Part shown: positions 24,502 through 32,466 of the stretch, one piece after another
Layout: every line of letters begins with the position of its first letter
Position numbering within the stretch: position 1 is the first letter of the stretch
Assembly: GCA_021740785.1 (NCBI GenBank)
Contig: JAIOZI010000042.1
Span: 1-46,116, forward strand
Direction of reading: 5' to 3'
Origin: Melioribacteraceae bacterium
Lineage (GTDB): Bacteria > Bacteroidota > Ignavibacteria > Ignavibacteriales > Melioribacteraceae
Length of the DNA stretch: 46,116 bases
The notes under the pieces: generated by a model
Database searches by the model: none
What the model saw: only the letters and a program-made list of their open reading frames with translations
Told to the model about the DNA's origin: nothing
Program-made: the position numbers and the translations under genes

Positions 24502-24921
24502 CTACGACAAAAATTTATCTATGTCTTTTTTGAAGATTTCGTAGACTTCCTTTGAATTCTTCACTAAAGGTTCCATTCTATCCGGGTATAAATCGAGCGC
24601 ATAGGCGTGACTAAAAAAATGTCTAAAAGCTAAATACTGAGCTAAACTATTTTTGCAATCTTTCGAGATAAAATCTTGTGAAAATGCTAATTCAAGTAAT
24701 TCTTTGTGCCAAGATTCACCTACAGTTATTTCTAATTTGTGCGATAATATTATTTGCTTTAAAATATTTTCAATTCCATTGTAAAAATTATGTAACAATG
24801 CCGCTACACCGGCTAATTCTAATGTTGATAAATTGGGAAGCTTTAAATATGAAGGCATCTCATTGAAGATTTCGTCGATGTTTTCTAATTCAGCTTTAAT
24901 TCTTTGAGAAAGTTCACCCAT
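24502..24921 (-). CDS. HEPN toxin (HepT-like) of a MNT-HEPN module
   Basis: A 139-aa all-helical protein of the HepT/DUF86-related type. The hallmark RX4HXY appears as RHFFSHAY, with FRHFFSHAYALDLYPDRM the full context. HEPN toxins cleave or modify RNA (HepT is a tRNA ribonuclease) and are silenced by the partner nucleotidyltransferase, often by AMPylating the HEPN Tyr. Here the Tyr of the motif is present. It overlaps the end of the MNT gene by 8 bp, the common MNT-then-HEPN order. It is followed by an array element. Toxicity is inferred from the pair. Confidence 0.88.
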   Translation of the reverse strand: MGELSQRIKAELENIDEIFNEMPSYLKLPNLSTLELAGVAALLHNFYNGIENILKQIILSHKLEITVGESWHKELLELAFSQDFISKDCKNSLAQYLAFRHFFSHAYALDLYPDRMEPLVKNSKEVYEIFKKDIDKFLS

Positions 24922-25183
24922 AAATAAGGACGCCTTCTGTTCTAATCATTTTGTTAAATAAAGTTTTCTTCCTTAAGTCAACCAAATCTACCGGTTTAGA
25001 AAGTGCAAAGATTAATTCGCCATAAAATTCAAAATATCTTGAATCCGGCACTCCATCAACGGCTAAGTCAATATCCGTTCCTATAATGTCTGAATTTAAT
25101 GTTGAACCAAAAAGATAGACTTTAGAAACATTATATTTCTTAGCAATTTCTAATACTCGATATTTATCTTCGCTTGAAATCAT
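24914..25183 (-). CDS. MNT nucleotidyltransferase antitoxin
   Basis: An 89-aa minimal nucleotidyltransferase: YLFGSTLNSDIIGTDIDLAV is the GS-x10-DxD signature, with a third acidic residue in VDLVDL. These antitoxins neutralise HEPN toxins, in several cases by transferring AMP to the toxin's tyrosine. The stop lies inside the start of the HEPN gene (8 bp overlap), so the two are co-translated. The start is an ATG at 25183 in AT-rich DNA; an array element lies beyond it. Confidence 0.9.
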   Translation of the reverse strand: MISSEDKYRVLEIAKKYNVSKVYLFGSTLNSDIIGTDIDLAVDGVPDSRYFEFYGELIFALSKPVDLVDLRKKTLFNKMIRTEGVLIYG

Positions 25184-25227
25184 AAATCAATTTAATTTTT
25201 AGATAAATTTATTGCAAACTATTTCTA

Positions 25228-25337
25228 CACGCTAAGGGGGCAGCATTATTGTTTCAGTCATGGCGCAACCATGACCGCCAATTGAATTTATTGCTGTCAA
25301 CTTCGTGTTGAATTTAAGCTGGATAACTTGTCATGTG
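25228..25337 (-). repeat. Array-2 gene-end element, copy 4
   Basis: Begins ATGACAAGTTATCC on the minus strand (25319-25334), 12 bp after the PIN stop, and contains TTGACAGCAATAAATTCAATTGGCGG and a hairpin GGTCATGGTTGCGCCATGAC. It is homologous to 24365-24476. Confidence 0.6.
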
Positions 25338-25348
25338 CGATTTTAGTA

Positions 25349-25774
25349 TTACCCATTTATTCCAAGTTGTTCTGCAAAATAGTTAATGTCTCTTACTTCG
25401 ATTTTAGGAAAATCAATAGTTTTTAAAACTTGGAAATGTTTATCGTTCGTAACTAATAGATGACAATTTGAGTTCAACGCGCAATCTACAAATTTATTAT
25501 CATCTCTATCTTCTGAAATAAGATTCCAATTATAATAGATGGATGTTTTATGGACGTTCGGTAAGATTAGAAGTGATTTTATTACATTGCGGGCAACAGT
25601 ATAATTATATTTTTTTGAAATGATTTCTTCATATTCCATTAAAATTTCATTTGTAATGAATAAATCGTATTCATCAGAAACCAATTTAGTATATATCCAA
25701 TGATATTTTGATTTCGATGATATTGATACAAGCAAAACATTTGTATCGAGAACGACTTTAAGTCTATCCTTCAT
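25349..25774 (-). CDS. PIN-domain toxin (putative ribonuclease)
   Basis: A 141-aa PIN-domain protein of the COG1569-like kind. The acidic pocket is D10 in LDTNVL, E in EILMEYEEI, D in DDNKFVDCAL and D/N in VTNDKHF. PIN toxins are Mg2+-dependent RNases held inactive by a cognate antitoxin. Its start overlaps the end of the 66-aa upstream gene by 11 bp, so the pair is an operon of antitoxin then toxin. An array element follows the stop. Confidence 0.85.
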   Translation of the reverse strand: MKDRLKVVLDTNVLLVSISSKSKYHWIYTKLVSDEYDLFITNEILMEYEEIISKKYNYTVARNVIKSLLILPNVHKTSIYYNWNLISEDRDDNKFVDCALNSNCHLLVTNDKHFQVLKTIDFPKIEVRDINYFAEQLGING

Positions 25775-25964
25775 TTAACCAAGAATCCATAGTCTCATTT
25801 GAATATTTTTTGTTATCCCAAATTTTGTCAGCTTCTTTGGTCGCTTTATGTGAAAAATATTTTCCCAACACTGTTTTTAGTTCCTTTAATTCTTCCGGGG
25901 AGAGATTTTGGGAATAAAGTTTCAGTAATTCCTCTTGAACATTACTTAATGGTTGTGACGACAT
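25764..25964 (-). CDS. Small antitoxin of the PIN pair
   Basis: A 66-aa mostly helical acidic protein (LSNVQEELLKLYSQNLSPEELKELKTVLGKYF), ending KIWDNKKYSNETMDSWLNEG. Helical N-terminus plus a Trp-containing flexible tail (DSWLNEG) is a typical layout for antitoxins that wrap a PIN toxin. No DNA-binding domain is obvious. It comes immediately before the toxin, with an 11-bp overlap. The identification rests mainly on this position. Confidence 0.65.
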   Translation of the reverse strand: MSSQPLSNVQEELLKLYSQNLSPEELKELKTVLGKYFSHKATKEADKIWDNKKYSNETMDSWLNEG

Positions 25965-25974
25965 AACTTATATT

Positions 25975-26307
25975 TCTCCGTCTTATTTTTTGCTTGTTAA
26001 ATGTAAAAACATAATAGGAAGATTTCAATAACAATATAAGCGCCTAATAGCGTAGTCTCTATAAAAAAAGTCCCAGTCAAAGTTCTGAGGGATAAAAAAG
26101 AAAAACAATTTCATTTGATCCTGTATTTGTTCCGGTAATGATGCGACCATGACCGCCAAGTGATTTTATTGCTGTCAACTTTGTGTTGAATTTGCTAGGC
26201 TGTCACGGTCATACCGTGACAGGGTCAGCATCACATTGTTTCAGTCATGATGCGACTATATCCGCCAAGTGAAATCTCTAAGTATGCGGTAAAATCTCTT
26301 TTGTTTT
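25975..26307 (-). repeat. Array-2 element block, copy 5, with extra palindromes
   Basis: Contains two tandem forms of the CCATGACCGCCAAGTGA...GCTGTCAACTTTGTG block (26140-26190 and 26240-26275). Between them a perfect hairpin GCTGTCACGGTCATACCGTGACAG spans 26199-26222. The block lies between the antitoxin above 25964 and the truncated HEPN remnant. Confidence 0.6.
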
Positions 26308-26311
26308 TCAT
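26231..26311 (-). pseudogene. Truncated HEPN toxin start, cut by array repeat
   Basis: Starting at the ATG overlapping the MNT stop (ATGA at 26308-26311) is a 26-codon frame: MKNKRDFTAYLEISLGG then residues encoded by the repeat. The first 13 residues look like the usual beginning of a DUF86/HEPN partner (MK-x-R-D-x-x-x-YLEDI), and the rest is the CACTTGGCGG...CATGACTGAAAC array repeat. The module therefore has lost its toxin, replaced at codon 14 by repeat DNA. Confidence 0.7.
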
Positions 26312-26604
26312 ATGGAAATAGATTCACTTTTGATACTCTGACTTAATCGAGGTTTTAAAGCATCTTTCATCACTAAATCGACATTTAAATGAAGTTGGTC
26401 GGAAAGATAATTTTTCAACGTAATAAATTTTATTAAGCTTGGAACTTTGTTAAAAGAAACCAATAAATCCAAATCACTTCCAAGAGTTTGCTCATTTCTG
26501 ACATAAGAACCAAAAATTTCTATTGAATTAACATCGTAATTTTGTCTTATGAATGGAAGCAACTCTCCTAATTTTGATAATATTTCATTGAGTTCGTTTT
26601 TCAT
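26308..26604 (-). CDS. MNT nucleotidyltransferase, orphan antitoxin
   Basis: A 98-aa minimal nucleotidyltransferase: IFGSYVRNEQTLGSDLDLLVSF is the GS-x-DxD signature, with the third Asp in LNVDLVM. The family normally neutralises a HEPN toxin encoded just downstream with an ATGA overlap. That overlap start exists here but the toxin is cut after about 13 codons. What is left is an antitoxin with no toxin, which may survive because it can still cross-neutralise a related toxin such as the MNT-HEPN pair 1.3 kb away; that is inference. Confidence 0.88.
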   Translation of the reverse strand: MKNELNEILSKLGELLPFIRQNYDVNSIEIFGSYVRNEQTLGSDLDLLVSFNKVPSLIKFITLKNYLSDQLHLNVDLVMKDALKPRLSQSIKSESISI

Positions 26605-26886
26605 ACTTAAAGATGATATTTTTCATCCAATTATTCAACTTATATCGCATTCATTACTAAAATGTAAAACGGCGCAGTCTGAAGAAAAGTCCCCGCAAAT
26701 AATCACCATTTCTGCTTAAGTGTCGAAGAAGGAATGAGGCATCACTACATCTTTTGTATTAAATTAATTGCTATCAACTTTGCTAGGCTGTTACGGGGGC
26801 ACAGTGTCTGTGTCAGCATCACATTGTTTTGGTCATGGTGCGACCATGACCGTCAATTGAAAGCGGGATAACTTGTCACGTGCGTT
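26605..26886 (-). repeat. Array-2 gene-end element, copy 6
   Basis: At 26861-26880 the minus strand reads CGTGACAAGTTATCCCGCTT, beginning 6 bp after the VapC stop. It continues into a GGTCATGGTCGCACCATGACC hairpin (26831-26851) and a TTGATAGCAATT stretch. The remaining part, 26605-26750, holds no gene. Confidence 0.6.
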
Positions 26887-27282
26887 TTATTTTTGAAAAA
26901 CTTCTAATTTGAGATGCTTTTCAAATGGCTCAAAATCTTTATCATTATGCAATAGTATAAAATCATTTTGGATGCAAAAGGTTGCAATCATTACATCTAT
27001 TGTCTTTCTAACGGTTATTCCTTTTTTCCGTAAGGAGCGATAATTATCTGCACTTTTTATTGCATTATCTTTTCCGCCGATATCGTAACAAGGAAATGAA
27101 AGCAGAACCGTTTTGGCTTCCTGATATTCTTTCTCTTTTTTAAATCCTTGTAATACTTCGGCTAAGACATAATCTCCGATTACAACTAATTCTTTTCCGA
27201 GGATTGAATCGAGAACTTCAACTTGCCAGGTATCACTATCATTGAAATAATCAATTAATACAGTCGAATCTAAGAATATCAT
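26887..27282 (-). CDS. vapC: VapC-type PIN-domain toxin
   Basis: A 131-aa PIN RNase: FLDSTVLIDYFN has the first Asp (D5), LAEVLQGF the Glu, TIDVMIATFC the third Asp and LLHNDKDF the fourth. VapC proteins cut tRNA or rRNA and are neutralised by VapB. Its start overlaps the upstream VapB stop by 4 bp (27279-27282), a clear operon. It is followed by an array element. The family is sure; the RNA target is not. Confidence 0.9.
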   Translation of the reverse strand: MIFLDSTVLIDYFNDSDTWQVEVLDSILGKELVVIGDYVLAEVLQGFKKEKEYQEAKTVLLSFPCYDIGGKDNAIKSADNYRSLRKKGITVRKTIDVMIATFCIQNDFILLHNDKDFEPFEKHLKLEVFQK

Positions 27283-27476
27283 TTATCCGTTCTCATTTTT
27301 TCAATATCACCTTCCCAATGCAATTTACCACGAAGTGATTTTAGCTTGCTTTGATTTTTGATTCTAATTAATGTTTTCAATCCTTCTTCAACAACTTGCT
27401 TCTTAGTTTTTAAACCGGTTGCTTTAAGAGCAAGGTTCATTAATTTATCATCAATAACTATATTTGTTCGCATCAT
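27279..27476 (-). CDS. vapB: VapB-type antitoxin
   Basis: A 65-aa antitoxin: MRTNIVIDDKLMNLALKATGLKTKKQVVEEGLKTLIRIKNQ is a ribbon-helix-helix of the VapB (DUF2191-like) kind, followed by KLHWEGDIEKMRTDK, the toxin-binding tail with the usual W-G-D motif. Two in-frame ATG codons begin it (MM); the second may be the true start. It overlaps vapC by 4 bp and is likely to repress its own promoter through the RHH domain. Confidence 0.9.
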   Translation of the reverse strand: MMRTNIVIDDKLMNLALKATGLKTKKQVVEEGLKTLIRIKNQSKLKSLRGKLHWEGDIEKMRTDK

Positions 27477-27546
27477 TGACCCCTTTTGCCATGTGTATTG
27501 TTTTCTTAAACATACACATCATTGTTGTAATTCACAATAAAAAAAA

Positions 27547-28060
27547 CGAAGACGCGATAGACTGCCGGAATATGATTATACGGAAGATAGTTGTGGTATT
27601 ATGTAATAATTTGCATAACAAACACATTCATCATTCCGGCAGAATAAATAATTGAAAAATGATTCTGATTGAATTGGGATCAATTGTAATTAATTGTTGG
27701 AATGAAATCCCAGATCATTTCCCATTTACCAGATTGGACGAATTTATTATAATGCCTAATCATGTCCATGGAATTATTATCATTGACCACAATAAAAAAA
27801 TTGATTTGAGCAACAATGTAGGGGACGAAAATTTTCGTCCCCTACAGCACAAGACCAATTTATCAAATATAATTAAGGGTTTTAAAATCGGCGTTACAAA
27901 ATGGTGCAGAGATAATCACTATGATAATTTCAAATGGCAGAGATCATTTTATGATAGAATTATCCGTACCGAAATAGAATTATTTAACATCAGAAAATTT
28001 GTCCGGGAAAATCCGCTGCGGTGGGACATAGATAATAACATTGATAATCTTGATCTGTAA
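27547..28060 (+). pseudogene. Decayed REP-associated tyrosine transposase (Y1/RAYT) with palindrome inside
   Basis: The conserved parts lie in three frames: RRRDRLPEYDYTEDS (27547, frame 1), YYVIICI (27597, frame 3) and then the main frame from 27659: NCWNEIPDHFPFTRLDEFIIMPNHVHGIIIID with the HUH motif (PNHVHG), and WQRSFYDRIIRTE with the catalytic-Tyr region. A TGA at 27653-27655 replaces an expected Gly before KMILIELGS. So there are at least two frameshifts and one stop, and the gene is dead. A perfect 28-nt palindrome (27818-27845) is part of the reading frame. Confidence 0.85.
27818..27845. repeat. Perfect 28-nt palindrome GTAGGGGACGAAAA...
   Basis: GTAGGGGACGAAAA followed directly by its reverse complement, inside the transposase frame (encoding VGDENFRPL). 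The same 14-nt arm, extended to 16 nt, recurs as a hairpin at 41605-41653, preceded by the same AACAAT. This looks like the REP unit that the transposase would recognise. Confidence 0.8.
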
Positions 28061-28232
28061 GTGTTGATATTATTCAACAAACATCACTATCCTTAAACAA
28101 AACATTCATCTAGAATAAACCAATAAACTCTTCATAATTCTTTATATTTCTTGATAATGTTTGCCGCCTGGGTTATTTTGGTTTTCCATAATCAGGCAAT
28201 ATTATTCCTAAAATTATCTATTAGAGGAAACA
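28061..28232 (+). promoter_or_regulatory. ftcD upstream region
   Basis: Intergenic DNA before ftcD. The start at 28233 is preceded by AGAGGAAAC, a good ribosome-binding site. A TTCATAATTCTTTATATTTCTTGATAATG stretch could include the promoter, but I cannot fix the boxes. Confidence 0.35.
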
Positions 28233-30065
28233 ATGAGTGATAAATTAATTGAATGCGTACCAAATTTTTCCGAAGGTAAAGACGCCGCTGTAATTAAACA
28301 GATAACCGATGAGATAGAAAAAATTGAGGGGACAAGGCTGCTCGATGTTGATCCCGGCGCTGATATGAATCGTACCGTCGTTACATTTGTCGGTAATCCC
28401 GAAGCAGTGAAAGCGGCGGCATTCAATGCGATAAAAAAAGCGAGTGAATTGATTGATATGTCGAAACATAAAGGATCACATCCCAGGATGGGTGCAACGG
28501 ATGTTTGTCCGTTCGTCCCGGTCAGCGGAGTTACAACAGAAGAGTGCATTGAATTATCGAAAGAAGTTGCAAAGCGGGTTGGAGAGGAATTAAAGATTCC
28601 CGTTTATCTTTATGAAAAGTCTGCCGCTGTTCCCGAACGTCAGAACCTTGCGATAATTCGTCAGGGTGAATATGAAGCGCTGCCCGAAAAGTTAAAGAAA
28701 ACGGAGTGGAAACCGGATTACGGTCCGGACGAATTTAACGCGAAAGCCGGGTCGACTGTAATTGGTGTCCGCGAATTTTTAATTGCATACAACATCTCAC
28801 TCAACACGAGAGAAAAACTTCATGCAACCGATATTGCCTTTGAACTGAGAGAAAAAGGAAGATCATCAAGACGCCCGGTTACCAAGCCTTACTATTTTAA
28901 AAGTGAGGGAATTGTAAAATATGCCGAAGGCAATTATCCATGCGGCAGTTGTGATTTCGACGGGAATACTATTGCTGAAACAGTAAAACACTGCAGAGAG
29001 GAACATGATTATGATTTGGTTCACCTGCTTAAGTTAAACGGTATCGACCCCGAACATCCCGAAGGAGAATCCACGAAGAAACCGGGAATATTTAAAGAGT
29101 GTAAAGCAATCGGCTGGATGGTTGAAGAATACGACCGCGCACAGATATCAATAAATCTTACTAATTACAATGTAACATCAATGCATCATGTACTCGAAAA
29201 AACACGTGAACTTGCTGCCGAACGCGGACTTGTAGTAACCGGCAGCGAAATAGTCGGGATGGTTCCATTTCCTGCATTGCTTGAAACGGGTAAGTTTTAT
29301 CTGAAACGACAGGGCAGATCGACCGGCATACCAATAAAAGATATCCTAAACACTGCGATTTATTCACTTGGATTAAAAGATGTAAGTGATTTTGTAATTG
29401 AGGAAAGAGTGCTTGGTTTACCTAAACCGGAAAAGAACGCATTAGTTGAAATGAAGTTGAATGATTTTGTTGATGAAGTATCGCGTGAATCTCCGGCTCC
29501 CGGCGGCGGATCAATTGCCGCATTGGCGGGCGCACTCGGAGCAGCATTATGTTCGATGGTTAGCAATCTAACATCAAACACGCGGGGCAGCGAGGAGGTA
29601 GATAGAATATTAAACGAAGCGGCAGTTGAATGTCAGGAAATCAAAAATGCTCTCGCCAAAGCAATTGATGACGACACAAACGCTTTTAATGCTTTTATGG
29701 ATGCAAAACGATTGCCGAATAAAACGACGGAAGAGAAGCAGTTGCGGCAGCAGGCAATGCTGGACGGATTAAAACAGGCGGTTATGGTTCCGCTTAACAC
29801 GGCAAAGTTAAGCCTAAAAGCTATTGAAATTGCGGACAAAGTTGCGCGTAACGGTAATCCGAATTCCGTTACTGATGTTGGTGTGGGTGCTACAGCCGCT
29901 TATACCGGGGTGATTGGCGGTATTTATAATGTGCTAATTAATTTGAAAACAATCAAAGACGAAGAGTTCAATAAAGAGATGCGTGAAACCTGCGCCAAGC
30001 TTAAGCATGAAGCCATCGAAAAATTAAAAGTAGTGCAGGATTATGTGGAGGGGAAATTAAATTAG
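28233..30065 (+). CDS. ftcD: Glutamate formimidoyltransferase / formimidoyl-THF cyclodeaminase fusion
   Basis: A 610-aa bifunctional enzyme in the last steps of histidine degradation: the N-terminal half (1-335) moves the formimino group from formiminoglutamate to tetrahydrofolate, and the C-terminal half (410-610) releases ammonia to give methenyl-THF. GSHPRMG (81-87) holds the catalytic His and SPAPGGGS (420-427) starts the cyclodeaminase. It is longer than the 541-aa mammalian enzyme because residues about 212-290 carry an insertion with CGSC-x12-HC-x3-H (C237, C240, H253, H258), which looks like a zinc-finger site. The start is preceded by AGAGGAAAC. hutH lies nearby, facing the opposite way. 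Confidence 0.92.
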   Translation: MSDKLIECVPNFSEGKDAAVIKQITDEIEKIEGTRLLDVDPGADMNRTVVTFVGNPEAVKAAAFNAIKKASELIDMSKHKGSHPRMGATDVCPFVPVSGVTTEECIELSKEVAKRVGEELKIPVYLYEKSAAVPERQNLAIIRQGEYEALPEKLKKTEWKPDYGPDEFNAKAGSTVIGVREFLIAYNISLNTREKLHATDIAFELREKGRSSRRPVTKPYYFKSEGIVKYAEGNYPCGSCDFDGNTIAETVKHCREEHDYDLVHLLKLNGIDPEHPEGESTKKPGIFKECKAIGWMVEEYDRAQISINLTNYNVTSMHHVLEKTRELAAERGLVVTGSEIVGMVPFPALLETGKFYLKRQGRSTGIPIKDILNTAIYSLGLKDVSDFVIEERVLGLPKPEKNALVEMKLNDFVDEVSRESPAPGGGSIAALAGALGAALCSMVSNLTSNTRGSEEVDRILNEAAVECQEIKNALAKAIDDDTNAFNAFMDAKRLPNKTTEEKQLRQQAMLDGLKQAVMVPLNTAKLSLKAIEIADKVARNGNPNSVTDVGVGATAAYTGVIGGIYNVLINLKTIKDEEFNKEMRETCAKLKHEAIEKLKVVQDYVEGKLN

Positions 30066-30136
30066 GTAGATACCGGGTTGACTTCCACGAAATCCATGTT
30101 TATATTTTAAAGTGTAAACTTTGGTAAGGGGTAAAG

Positions 30137-30373
30137 ATGGTTTCAACTGCAAAAGAATTAAGATTTCATACAAAGGAACTTTTAGAATCTATTTCACGAG
30201 GTGAAGAAGTTATTATAACCTACCATGGGAAACCTTACGCTAAATTAGTTCCATATGATAAATCTGAAAACGATAATAATAAAACCGATGAACTTTTTGG
30301 TATGTGGAAAAACCGCAAGGAAACTGAAGACGTAGATGGCTATGTACGCAAACTAAGAAGGAAAAGATATTAA
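30137..30373 (+). CDS. Phd/YefM-type antitoxin
   Basis: A 78-aa antitoxin: MVSTAKELRFHTKELLESISRGEEVIITYHGKPYAKLVPYD is the Phd/YefM DNA-binding fold (AKELR, VIITYHGKPYAKLVP), followed by a variable tail FGMWKNRKETEDVDGYVRKLRRKRY that would occupy the toxin. Its last base is the first base of the PIN start (TAATG), indicating translational coupling. Good RBS (AGGGGTAAAG) upstream. It sits between ftcD and hutH, in an otherwise ordinary region, so the pair may be a recent insertion. Confidence 0.88.
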   Translation: MVSTAKELRFHTKELLESISRGEEVIITYHGKPYAKLVPYDKSENDNNKTDELFGMWKNRKETEDVDGYVRKLRRKRY

Positions 30374-30765
30374 TGTTAATGATAGATACGGATGTAATCA
30401 TTTGGTATATGAGAGGTAACAAAAAAGCTAAAGATAAAATCGAAAAGCTAAATGGTTTTTTCGTTTCTGTTGTAACTTACATGGAATTAGTTCAGGGCAT
30501 GAAAAATAAGAGAGAACTTAATACATTAAGAAATGCCTTTCGAAAATGGAATGTAAAAATACTCTTCATAAATGAAAATATATCCGCTAAAGCCATGTTT
30601 CTAGTGGAGCAAAATTACTTAAGTAATTCTCTTCTCCTAGCAGATGCATTAATTGGATCCACAGCAAACTCCCATGGATTAAAACTATTAACAGGAAACA
30701 CTAAGCATTACAAGGTTATAAATAATCTGGAGATTGAAGAATTTAAACCGGCATCAAAAAAGTAA
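30373..30765 (+). CDS. VapC-like PIN-domain toxin
   Basis: A 130-aa PIN-domain RNase paired with the preceding Phd-type antitoxin. Acidic residues: D5 (IDTDVI), E in TYMELVQG, D in LLADALI; the fourth position is Asn/His (TGNTKHYK) where many have Asp. Such TA pairs with a Phd antitoxin and PIN toxin are common. The TAATG overlap with the antitoxin gives tight coupling. It is not in the repeat-flanked arrays. Confidence 0.88.
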   Translation: MLMIDTDVIIWYMRGNKKAKDKIEKLNGFFVSVVTYMELVQGMKNKRELNTLRNAFRKWNVKILFINENISAKAMFLVEQNYLSNSLLLADALIGSTANSHGLKLLTGNTKHYKVINNLEIEEFKPASKK

Positions 30766-30795
30766 AATTCATTAATCGCCTTTAGCAATAAAACA

Positions 30796-32343
30796 TCATG
30801 CAAGCTTAACAGATTTTTCAACTGCGTTAAGAATTGAGCCATCCACAACCATACATAAAACTTTTTGTAAGTCGTCATGAATTACTCTGTCTTTCCACAA
30901 AGGTTTTACCTGCTTTCTAATTTCGACATATGCTTGTCTAGTTCCCTTTCCGCATTTCAACGGTTTAAGGAATTCAATACCCTGAGAAGCAGTGAGTAAC
31001 TCAATTGCAATTACCGTTTCAACATTTTTCAATATTTGGTAACATTTACGCGCCGATATCGATCCCATTGAATTATGATCTTCTTGATTTGCGGATGTGG
31101 GAATTGAATCGACACTTGCAGGATGAGACAACACTTTATTTTCCGAAACAAGAGCAGCGGCTGTATATTGAGCGATCATTAACCCGGAATTAAGTCCGCC
31201 GTCTCTAGCAAGAAATCTGGGTAAATCACTGAGCGAGCCGTTGGTTAATCTTTCAATTCTGCGCTCGGCTACATTTGCAATTTCGGAGAGTGCTATCGAC
31301 ATGAAATCCATCGCCAATGCAATCGGCTGACCATGAAAGTTTCCTCCTTCGAGATGATCCCCGTCATCCGGGAATATCAACGGGTTATCATTCACGGAAT
31401 TCAATTCAATTTCAACGCGCGAACAAACATAATCAACCGCATCACGGGATGCGCCGTGTATCTGAGGCATACATCTCAAAGAATATGAATCCTGAACCCG
31501 CGAATCGCCTACCTTATGCGATTCTCGAATTTCACTGCCTTCAATTAGCTTCAGTAAGTTTTTGGCTGTATCGCTCTGACCTTTAAACGGACGCAGGTCA
31601 TGCAGCCGGTGGTCATACGCTTTATCGGTCGCGCGTAACGCTTCATGTGTTAACGCTCCGCTGATATCTGCCAGTTTTATTAATCTCTTTGCGCGGCTGC
31701 AAATCAATGCGGCGTATGCGGTCATCATCTGCGTACCGTTGATAAGTGCGAGTCCTTCTTTCGCAGCTAACCGGACAGGCTGCAATCCGAATTTCTTCAA
31801 TGCTGATCCGGCAGAAACTATTCTAGTGTTATTATCTTCAATATTTTTAATCAACTGAACCTTTCCCTTACCGAGCATGGCTAAAACCAAATGAGCCAAC
31901 GGTGCCAAATCACCGCTGGAACCCACAGAACCTTGCGACGGAATTACCGGGATAATATTTTTATTAATCATATCAATCAAAAGCTGCAAAGTTGAGAGTC
32001 TTATTCCCGAATGACCGCGCGCCAATGCATTCGCACGAAGCAGCATCATCACCTTTACAACTTTCGGCGGAAGATTTTCCCCCACACCGGCTGAATGACT
32101 AACGATTAAATTCTCTTGAAGTTTTTCAATATCCTGTTTGCTTATATGAACATTTGCAAACTCACCGAACCCGGTCGTCACTCCGTAAATTATTTTACCG
32201 GATTCCACCCATTCATCAATAAGCTTTCGTGCTTTGTTAACGCGCTTCTCAGCCTCGGCCGATAATGAAACGGAAGGAGAATTATTTATAAATTTATCAA
32301 TCTTATCAAGAGTTAAAGATTTGCCGTCGATTTTTAGTTTCAT
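30796..32343 (-). CDS. hutH: Histidine ammonia-lyase with SSG in place of ASG
   Basis: A 515-aa HutH, first step of histidine degradation (histidine to urocanate plus ammonia). The segment GSVGSSGDLAPLAHL puts S142-S143-G144 where the MIO prosthetic group normally forms from Ala142-Ser143-Gly144; the catalytic Ser143 and Gly144 are kept. The selectivity pair S82-H83 (IVSHSAGVGE) marks it as histidine-specific rather than PAL/TAL. The start is the ATG at 32343 and the stop lies 31 bp from the end of the convergent PIN toxin gene. FtcD at 28.2 kb completes the pathway to glutamate via formiminoglutamate; hutU and hutI are not in the window. Confidence 0.93.
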   Translation of the reverse strand: MKLKIDGKSLTLDKIDKFINNSPSVSLSAEAEKRVNKARKLIDEWVESGKIIYGVTTGFGEFANVHISKQDIEKLQENLIVSHSAGVGENLPPKVVKVMMLLRANALARGHSGIRLSTLQLLIDMINKNIIPVIPSQGSVGSSGDLAPLAHLVLAMLGKGKVQLIKNIEDNNTRIVSAGSALKKFGLQPVRLAAKEGLALINGTQMMTAYAALICSRAKRLIKLADISGALTHEALRATDKAYDHRLHDLRPFKGQSDTAKNLLKLIEGSEIRESHKVGDSRVQDSYSLRCMPQIHGASRDAVDYVCSRVEIELNSVNDNPLIFPDDGDHLEGGNFHGQPIALAMDFMSIALSEIANVAERRIERLTNGSLSDLPRFLARDGGLNSGLMIAQYTAAALVSENKVLSHPASVDSIPTSANQEDHNSMGSISARKCYQILKNVETVIAIELLTASQGIEFLKPLKCGKGTRQAYVEIRKQVKPLWKDRVIHDDLQKVLCMVVDGSILNAVEKSVKLA

Positions 32344-32466
32344 TGTATTTTCCAGTGTTCTAAAAATTGCATCACTAATTTATGAATAATACTTTTTAAC
32401 CTCATCATCTAATAATGGATGAATCTCTAATTTATTTGGATTATTAAAAGTGGCGGGCTGTTCAAA

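Noticed and set aside
27464-27655. 63-aa plus-strand frame upstream of the transposase remnant
   Set aside because: It crosses the vapB promoter and a frameshifted part of the decayed transposase; its codons match no protein, while the neighbouring frames give RRRDRLPEYDY and YYVIICI.
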